Program-made: the position numbers and the translations under genes | From: Methanobacteriota archaeon | Lineage (GTDB): Archaea > Methanobacteriota > Methanobacteria > Methanobacteriales > Methanobacteriaceae | Length of the DNA: 5,798 nucleotides | Direction: 5' to 3' | NCBI GenBank assembly: GCA_023434825.1 | Contig: JAEYSH010000084.1 | Location: 1-5,798 of the forward strand | Shown: positions 4,478 to 5,798 of the stretch, piece after piece | How the letters are laid out: each line of letters begins with the position of its first letter | Position numbering within the stretch: position 1 is the stretch's first letter | The notes under the pieces: generated by a model | The model's database searches: none | The model's input: the letters and a program-made list of their open reading frames with translations, nothing else | Told to the model about the DNA's origin: nothing

Positions 4478-5798
4478 TCAACTTATTATATTCTGTATTT
4501 TATCTTTCAAAAGTTTATTTACAAGCTTACCATCGGCTTTTCCTTTGAGTTTTTTCATGGCCATTCCCATAAGAGATCCCATTGCTCCCATTCCACGATC
4601 ATTGACCATTGTTTCATTGGATTCTACTATTTCAGTTATTATCTTTTCTACATCTTCTTCAGATAACATGATCAAATTAAGGCTTTCTGCGGCTTTTAGT
4701 GGAGAATTATCTTCTTTACATACATTTTCCATAATTTGAGTAATTGCATCTTTGGATATTTTTCCGCTTCCTAAAAGATTGAATGTCTCGATCATTACTT
4801 CCCTATTAAGTTTCTCTATATCGCACCCATCTCTTCTAAGTTCCTTTAAAGTATAAGCAAGCGCAGAAGCAAGCGTTGTGGAATCAGCATTAGTTTTTAA
4901 TTTGATTTCTTCAAAGTTATCCACATTATCTGTCCTTACAAGCTGATTTGCAAGGTCTTCGCTGAGTTTATACTCTTTAATTATCCTTTCTTTCTTCTCT
5001 TGTGGAAGTTCAGGTAAATTAGATTTAATATGTTCAAGTAAGTCTTTATCAATGCTTTTTGCAGGAATATCGGTTTCAACATACATTCTGCTTGCAGTAG
5101 GAAGAGGTCTCAAATATTCAGTATTTCCTTCCGGAGTTACTTTCCTTGTTTCTTCAGGAACTCCATCTAAAGCCATTTTAGCTCTTCTTTGAACTTCTTG
5201 TAAAGCATTAATCACTTTTTCATTATTATCAGCAATTAAAATAAACGCATCATTTTCTTCAAGTTTTAAAAACTCATTTACAGCACCAACTTCATGTTCC
5301 ATAATTCCATATGCTGGAAGTTCATCCGTATGGAAAAGGCCCGCAACACCCATCTTTTTAGCATATCCTGCTAATTCTGTTCCAAATCTTCTTCCAGGTT
5401 GAATTTCCATTCCAATTAAACCTTTAAAACCTTTAAGTTTAATTGCAAAGACACTTTCAGCTTTAGAAATGATTTTAGAACTTGTATCACTTAAAACCTC
5501 TGCAATATCGTATAATTCATCGTCAACAGAGGCATTTCTTTCAATTAATTCATCTCTTATTTTAACTAGATTTATTTGCCTTGTAATCTCGTTATTTACC
5601 ATTGTAGGCATTAAATCAAGATCTTGAACTCCCTTAATTTCAACCCTTGCACCTTCTCTAATTGAAATGTTCAAATCCTGGCGTATGGTTCCTAATCCTC
5701 TTTTTACTTTAGTACTTCTTAGAATCTGCCCAATTTGATATGCTACATCCTTGACCTGTTCGGGATGTTTCATGGACGGATCTGTTGTTATCTCTACA
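4478..5798 (-). CDS. gatE: Glu-tRNA(Gln) amidotransferase subunit E (GatE), N-terminus outside window
   Basis: GatE is the tRNA-binding, kinase-type subunit of archaeal GatDE. It activates the Glu of misacylated Glu-tRNA(Gln) and amidates it with ammonia from GatD. The frame runs through the right edge (439 codons visible, stop TGA at 4480-4478); the family is about 620 residues, so roughly 180 N-terminal residues are missing. The Met at 5773 is internal, since VEITTDPS precedes it in frame and matches the family. Numbering from that Met: the GatB/GatE core motif GTIRQDLN (28-35); a GAD domain, also found in bacterial AspRS and diagnostic of GatE versus GatB (about 105-205, KLKGFKGLIGMEIQPGRRFG and LFHTDELPAYG); a return to the core (TEYLRPLPTASRMYVETD); then helical and YqeY-like tail domains ending GSLMGMAMKKLKGKADGK. 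GatD is not in the window. Confidence 0.96.
   Translation of the reverse strand, partial: VEITTDPSMKHPEQVKDVAYQIGQILRSTKVKRGLGTIRQDLNISIREGARVEIKGVQDLDLMPTMVNNEITRQINLVKIRDELIERNASVDDELYDIAEVLSDTSSKIISKAESVFAIKLKGFKGLIGMEIQPGRRFGTELAGYAKKMGVAGLFHTDELPAYGIMEHEVGAVNEFLKLEENDAFILIADNNEKVINALQEVQRRAKMALDGVPEETRKVTPEGNTEYLRPLPTASRMYVETDIPAKSIDKDLLEHIKSNLPELPQEKKERIIKEYKLSEDLANQLVRTDNVDNFEEIKLKTNADSTTLASALAYTLKELRRDGCDIEKLNREVMIETFNLLGSGKISKDAITQIMENVCKEDNSPLKAAESLNLIMLSEEDVEKIITEIVESNETMVNDRGMGAMGSLMGMAMKKLKGKADGKLVNKLLKDKIQNIIS

Noticed and set aside
5771..5773. ATG near the right edge as the start of GatE
   Set aside because: The frame stays open to the edge with family-like residues (VEITTDPS), and the visible part is about 180 residues short of full length.

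Overview
The window is AT-rich archaeal DNA, most likely from a methanogen of the order Methanobacteriales (Methanobacterium or a close relative). Three things point there. GatE, the archaea-specific subunit of the Glu-tRNA(Gln) amidotransferase, is present. So is SepCysS, the tRNA-dependent cysteine synthase typical of methanogens. Several genes also carry GGTGA(T) ribosome binding sites, which match the archaeal 16S 3' end. The genus is an inference from gene content only.

Layout. Bases 1-614 hold the 3' end of a large surface-protein gene on the + strand. It encodes a Big_5/SbsA-type Ig-like domain, a chitobiase/hexosaminidase C-terminal-type domain, then an unusual Trp/Tyr/Lys-rich tail with an internal repeat; a hairpin plus T-tract terminator follows. 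Bases 771-2237 hold a two-gene + strand unit: an extended-SDR NAD(P)-dependent epimerase/reductase and a YvbK-like GNAT acetyltransferase that starts with TTG. Bases 2305-5798 hold a leftward (- strand) run in the order gatE (5' end outside the window), trxB, pscS. It converges on the + strand unit in a 67-base gap.

How the genes fit together. GatE (with GatD) and SepCysS both act on mischarged or precursor aminoacyl-tRNAs: Glu-tRNA(Gln) becomes Gln-tRNA(Gln), and phosphoseryl-tRNA(Cys) becomes Cys-tRNA(Cys). TrxB lies between them, close upstream of pscS, and could supply thiol reductant to the cysteine/persulfide chemistry of SepCysS; that link is inferred from position. The epimerase/GNAT pair has no visible functional tie to this run.

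Main points for a second look: (1) the aromatic, cationic C-terminal tail of the surface protein, a candidate cell-wall interaction module; (2) an imperfect direct repeat of the last codons of the epimerase gene, found again just after the GNAT gene, as if the GNAT gene had been inserted there; (3) likely start-site corrections for pscS and trxB based on GGTGA(T) sites; (4) a 16-base inverted repeat next to the probable trxB promoter. No RNA gene, CRISPR array, insertion sequence or gene-free stretch over 300 bases was seen.
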